Shown here one piece after another: positions 40,770-43,734 of a stretch of DNA of 43,734 nt (position 1 is the first letter of the stretch; every line of letters begins with the position of its first letter). The notes beneath the pieces were generated by a model. That model made no database searches. It was not told the origin of the DNA and saw only the letters and a list, made by a program, of their open reading frames with translations. Both the position numbers and the translations under genes were made by a program. The stretch comes from an uncultured Verrucomicrobiales bacterium. GTDB taxonomy: Bacteria; Verrucomicrobiota; Verrucomicrobiia; Verrucomicrobiales; Akkermansiaceae. The stretch is taken from the NCBI GenBank assembly GCA_937885815.1, contig CALABM010000234.1:1-43734 (forward strand), written 5' to 3'.

Positions 40770-41564
40770 TCACTCAGAAAGAGGCGTAGTAAGCGCAGAA
40801 TCCATGGAAGGAGAACGGCTGTAGCTGAGGGGGTCACGCCCGGCCGCATCCGTACGGCCGGCATCCGCCCCGGCTTTCAGGAGAAGACGCACCACCGGAA
40901 CAGAATCCGCCAGCACGGCGTGTACCAAGGGAGGAGTTCCCTCAGCGTCCGCCAAATTAGCATCCGCCCCGGCCTGCAATAAAAGCTCCACAGCAACGCG
41001 CTGTCCATTCTGAACTGCAGCACAGAGCAGCGTGGTGCCCGCTACCGCCGCATTCGCCTGTACACCGCCCTCCAGCAGCAACTCCAGCACATCTGCACGC
41101 CCCGCCTCAGCGGCACGACAAGCCGCCACCTCCGGCTGCCCGGCGGGTATATCCCCGCGAGTCAGCAGCTCCTCCACCACGCGCTTCTTCCCCAGATACG
41201 CAGCCATGGCAAAAAGGGAATCACCCTCAGCATTAGCCTCATACGGATTGCCTCCCTGCCGATAGGCTTCATATAGAGCGTGATACGCCTGATAATCCTC
41301 CTCAGAGGCGCCGGAATCCGCATTCCCCATTAGCCAGCCGGTGCAGCCGACGATAAGGAACACCACACTCCATACCACACTCATGAGCGCCGGGCGGCGC
41401 GTCATCCCTCTAGCCACAGCCAGTGCACTATCCACTATAAAAGCCGTGGCACACAGCACCAGCAGCCACATTTGCAAGGCATCCGGCTCTCCCACACCAC
41501 ACACACGGAAGGACAGCAGCGCCACCACTATCAGCAGGACTAACGGATTCACGAAGTCTTTCAT
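40770..41564 (-). CDS. Membrane-anchored ankyrin-repeat protein
   Basis: A 264-residue protein. Three hydrophobic segments near the N-terminus (VNPLVLLIVVALLSFRV, MWLLVLCATAFIVDSALAVA, LMSVVWSVVFLIVGCTGWLM) anchor it. About five ankyrin repeats follow (FAMAAYLGKKRVVEELLTRG, AACRAAEAGRADVLELLLEG, TTLLCAAVQNGQRVAVELLL, PPLVHAVLADSVPVVRLLLK). The start at 41564 is chosen because TAGGAG lies 4 nt upstream, one of the few good Shine-Dalgarno sequences here, and because the extended N-terminus is not hydrophobic. It lies 47 nt after a second ankyrin gene and is probably co-transcribed with it. Partner proteins unknown. Confidence 0.8.
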   Translation of the reverse strand: MKDFVNPLVLLIVVALLSFRVCGVGEPDALQMWLLVLCATAFIVDSALAVARGMTRRPALMSVVWSVVFLIVGCTGWLMGNADSGASEEDYQAYHALYEAYRQGGNPYEANAEGDSLFAMAAYLGKKRVVEELLTRGDIPAGQPEVAACRAAEAGRADVLELLLEGGVQANAAVAGTTLLCAAVQNGQRVAVELLLQAGADANLADAEGTPPLVHAVLADSVPVVRLLLKAGADAGRTDAAGRDPLSYSRSPSMDSALTTPLSE

Positions 41565-41611
41565 ACCGCTCCTACTTATAGCAGAGGGCTCCTGCCCTGT
41601 CCAGCACAAAC

Positions 41612-43075
41612 TTACGCCTCAGGCTCATCCATAACGCGGAGGTACGATTCCGGCGTTTCCTCTGCGCTGAGAAACACGCGGAAGCCAGTATTACGCGAGC
41701 TCACATGCTCCCCCCAATCAAGAGTGGAGAAGAGCCCGCAAAGGGTGAGGGTATGGTTCACCTCCAGCGTGGTCGTACCATCCACGGCCTGTTTCAGCAG
41801 CGTATAGAGCGGCTCGAACGGAGAAAGCTTTCTCCCCTCCACCACTTCAGCCGGCACCACGACTTCAAACTCCTGCAAGCCGTAGTCGGTCATACCATTT
41901 GTTCCGATGACACAGGTACCACCCTCCGTTCTGCCGGGACAAAGCTCCACAAGGTTCAGGGGATTGAAGCCCTCATCATCCTCATTGAAACGGCGTCCGT
42001 AAAAATGCTGGAACTGCAGCCCCACCACGCCGTCCAGCCCGGAAAGGTGCTGCAACACACTGCAGGCGCGCCCGGCCACAGCAATCGGATCCTCCCACAT
42101 GTCCCCCTGCACTGAAACTTCAATATAGGCGGTGTGAGTCAGAATATCAGCAATAATATCCTCAGCAAGCGCTGTGGATGCCAGTTCATCCGCCAGCGTA
42201 CCCGCCTTCCAGGCTCCCTCATGTGGAGTCACTCGCACTCCGGCAGGAAGTTCTGAGCATAAATGAGTATACTCCGGCAATGCCCCTGCCACAAAGACGC
42301 GACCGGCATAAGCGGGCTGCGGCACTCGCAGGCTGCGACCGCGGCGTCCCCCGGCAGCCTTCAGGATACGCTGCAGCTCGTCATTACCTTCATAGCCCAC
42401 GTGCGTCTCATCACAGGCGAGGTCCAGCGGAGTATTACCGGCAGGGGAAACGGCATTCACGTCATCCCCGTGCTCGTTCAGCAGATAATGCACCATGGCC
42501 GCGGCTTCCTTGGGATTGTAGTACCAGCCATATACCACAGCATGAAGAGGACTCAGCCCACAGTTTTCCTCCTTCTGTTCCTCCGTAAGCACATCCGCGC
42601 CGAACTCCGCCAGCACCCGGGCACTTGCCACATCCCCCTTCAGGCAGCATCGCATCCACGGCGGCGATCCATCTTCCACCTCAGGCCTCATACCGGCAGA
42701 GAGCAACAAGCGCAGCATCTCAGGCGAGGAGTACTCCACGGCAAGACTCAGCAAATCAGCATCCTCCTCTTCCTTGGTACGCAGCTGCAGGCGAGCAGCA
42801 TCCCCCAGCTCCAGCAGCACCTTCATGCACTCAGGCTGATTCTGAATAACGGCCAGCTCCAGAAAAGGCGTCAGCATCTCAAAGTCATCTTCCTGCAGCT
42901 CCGAGCGCAGCCTTTGCACCTCAACACGAAGGAGCTTCGCGTTCCCAGCCTCAATGGCCTCCACCATCTTCTTGGTGCGCTTCGTGTACTTCACCCAAGC
43001 CCATACAAAACTGACAACGAAAAAGAGAAGCACCCAGCCACCTTTCAGAAGAATCTTTTCCAGCGTGTTATCCAT
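41612..43075 (-). CDS. Ankyrin-repeat membrane protein with C-terminal DUF4261-like domain
   Basis: A 487-residue protein. One N-terminal membrane helix (GGWVLLFFVVSFVWAWV) is followed by a charged helical part and about five degenerate ankyrin repeats (LTPFLELAVIQNQPECMKVL, LSLAVEYSSPEMLRLLLSAG, LSPLHAVVYGW, NTPLDLACDE). The last 240 residues form another domain (VFVAGALPEYTHLC, AYIEVSVQGDMWEDP, GMTDYGLQEFEVVVPAEVVE) that I liken to DUF4261 with modest certainty. It ends in VFLSAEETPES. A GTG at 43081 could be the start instead of the ATG. Gene order suggests a two-gene unit with the ankyrin gene downstream. Confidence 0.78.
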   Translation of the reverse strand: MDNTLEKILLKGGWVLLFFVVSFVWAWVKYTKRTKKMVEAIEAGNAKLLRVEVQRLRSELQEDDFEMLTPFLELAVIQNQPECMKVLLELGDAARLQLRTKEEEDADLLSLAVEYSSPEMLRLLLSAGMRPEVEDGSPPWMRCCLKGDVASARVLAEFGADVLTEEQKEENCGLSPLHAVVYGWYYNPKEAAAMVHYLLNEHGDDVNAVSPAGNTPLDLACDETHVGYEGNDELQRILKAAGGRRGRSLRVPQPAYAGRVFVAGALPEYTHLCSELPAGVRVTPHEGAWKAGTLADELASTALAEDIIADILTHTAYIEVSVQGDMWEDPIAVAGRACSVLQHLSGLDGVVGLQFQHFYGRRFNEDDEGFNPLNLVELCPGRTEGGTCVIGTNGMTDYGLQEFEVVVPAEVVEGRKLSPFEPLYTLLKQAVDGTTTLEVNHTLTLCGLFSTLDWGEHVSSRNTGFRVFLSAEETPESYLRVMDEPEA

Positions 43076-43144
43076 GGCCACATTCTAGCAAACAGCACCG
43101 CACCGCGTCAAGCGTGCTTTCCGGATAACGTACACAATAAAGCC

Positions 43145-43173
43145 TTGCAGGCTGCGCTGCGCGCGCGTATAAT
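43145..43173 (+). promoter_or_regulatory. Promoter of aroB
   Basis: TTGCAG (43145-43150), a 17-nt spacer and a perfect TATAAT (43168-43173). Only 7 nt separate the -10 box from the ATG, predicting leaderless mRNA. Confidence 0.65.
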
Positions 43174-43180
43174 GCCGCCC

Positions 43181-43734
43181 ATGCCTACAGTCACCCTGTC
43201 ACTCGGTGCACGCTCTTACAACGTGCACGTGGAAAATAACTCACTGGACGCCGTGGGGTACCTCACCGGCCGCCTGCGCATGACCGGAAAAGCTGCCGTC
43301 ATTACGGACAGCAATGTATACCCGCTTTACGGTGAAAAAGTCATCCAGAGCCTCACGGATTCAGGGTTCAGCACCTCGCTGCATGTGTTCGAGGCCGGGG
43401 AGCAGAGCAAGAACCTCACCACCGTGGAACAGATTGTGAATGAAATGGTGGCAGAAGGCCATGACCGCAGCAGCTTTGTGGTGGCACTGGGCGGCGGTGT
43501 GGTGGGTGACATGGCCGGCTTTATCGCCTCCATTTACTACCGTGGCATTCCCTTCATCCAGATTCCCACAACCGTGATGGCCCAAGTGGACAGCTCCGTG
43601 GGCGGAAAAACCGCCGTGGACCTCCCTGGCGGGAAAAATCTGGTGGGTGCTTTCTGGCAGCCCAAGCTTGTCATCTGTGACACAGACACTTTTCGCACTT
43701 TGCCGAAAAAGGTTTTTGCCGACGGCATAGCCGA
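43181..43734 (+). CDS. aroB: 3-dehydroquinate synthase, cut by window edge
   Basis: The first 184 codons are present and run off the right edge. The enzyme closes DAHP to 3-dehydroquinate, step two of the shikimate pathway, with NAD and a divalent metal. Visible motifs: VITDSNVYPLYGEKV, VFEAGEQSKNLTTVEQIVNE, the NAD-binding FVVALGGGVVGDMAGF, IPFIQIPTTVMAQVDSSVGG and KTAVDLPGGKNLVGAF with the metal-site neighbourhood. The ATG at 43181 matches family N-termini. No Shine-Dalgarno is present; the start lies directly after the promoter. Confidence 0.96.
   Translation, partial: MPTVTLSLGARSYNVHVENNSLDAVGYLTGRLRMTGKAAVITDSNVYPLYGEKVIQSLTDSGFSTSLHVFEAGEQSKNLTTVEQIVNEMVAEGHDRSSFVVALGGGVVGDMAGFIASIYYRGIPFIQIPTTVMAQVDSSVGGKTAVDLPGGKNLVGAFWQPKLVICDTDTFRTLPKKVFADGIA

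Noticed and set aside
1..43734. CRISPR arrays, insertion sequences and integrase genes
   Set aside because: None found: no regularly spaced repeats, no transposase or recombinase motifs in any frame that I could recognise.

Overview
The window looks like part of the chromosome of a Verrucomicrobiota bacterium, probably close to Akkermansia. The main clue is a secreted protein ending in a PEP-CTERM sorting tail (VPEPTTATLSLLALAG followed by five Arg). A zinc-ligand-poor L36 protein and a type-II-secretion-like pilin fit this. Most start codons have no Shine-Dalgarno sequence, and several strong promoters appear to fire directly at the start codon. No rRNA or CRISPR array is present; there is one tRNA gene, tRNA-Val(UAC).

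Layout. 1-2449 (minus): envelope-sugar cluster with a GT25 glycosyltransferase (cut by the left edge), a cupin, a small cytidylyltransferase-fold protein, and a cytidylyltransferase-GHMP kinase fusion. 2490-3685 (minus): YqjD/YqjE-like membrane proteins. 3912-6362 (plus): carA and purA; this CarA lacks its whole glutaminase catalytic triad. 6526-6597: tRNA-Val. 6838-17692: an AT-richer accessory or defence island. It holds an XRE-ImmA/IrrE regulator-protease, an ankyrin protein under a matching operator, a truncated gene, a DUF262-HNH nuclease of GmrSD/SspE type, the NAD salvage pair pnuC-nadR, a 5'-truncated Sel1 gene and McrBC. No integrase was seen. 18244-20480 (minus): three-gene module of TM2 protein, membrane protein and SPFH/zinc-ribbon protein. 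20926-27912 (plus): AddB and AddA recombination nucleases. 28095-31627: PEP-CTERM protein, rpmJ, metX and a pilin-like protein. 31920-38527 (minus): marR-acrA-acrB-oprM type RND efflux operon. 38636-39314: a small AP2-like protein and a winged-helix protein. 39443-43734: rpsP, a lipoprotein, two ankyrin membrane proteins and aroB (cut by the right edge).

How the parts work together. The MarR operator palindrome (ATGAAGC-2 nt-GCTTCAT) occurs twice: just after the efflux-operon promoter, and inside the promoter of the AP2-like gene, so the two units probably form one regulon. In the island, the XRE-ImmA gene and the ankyrin gene each have a GTTGACA...TGTCAAC inverted repeat that overlaps the -35 box and ends at the start codon, so they are probably co-regulated. 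DUF262-HNH and McrBC are both predicted modification-dependent restriction systems.

All calls come from reading the sequence and recalling protein families; no database search was possible.
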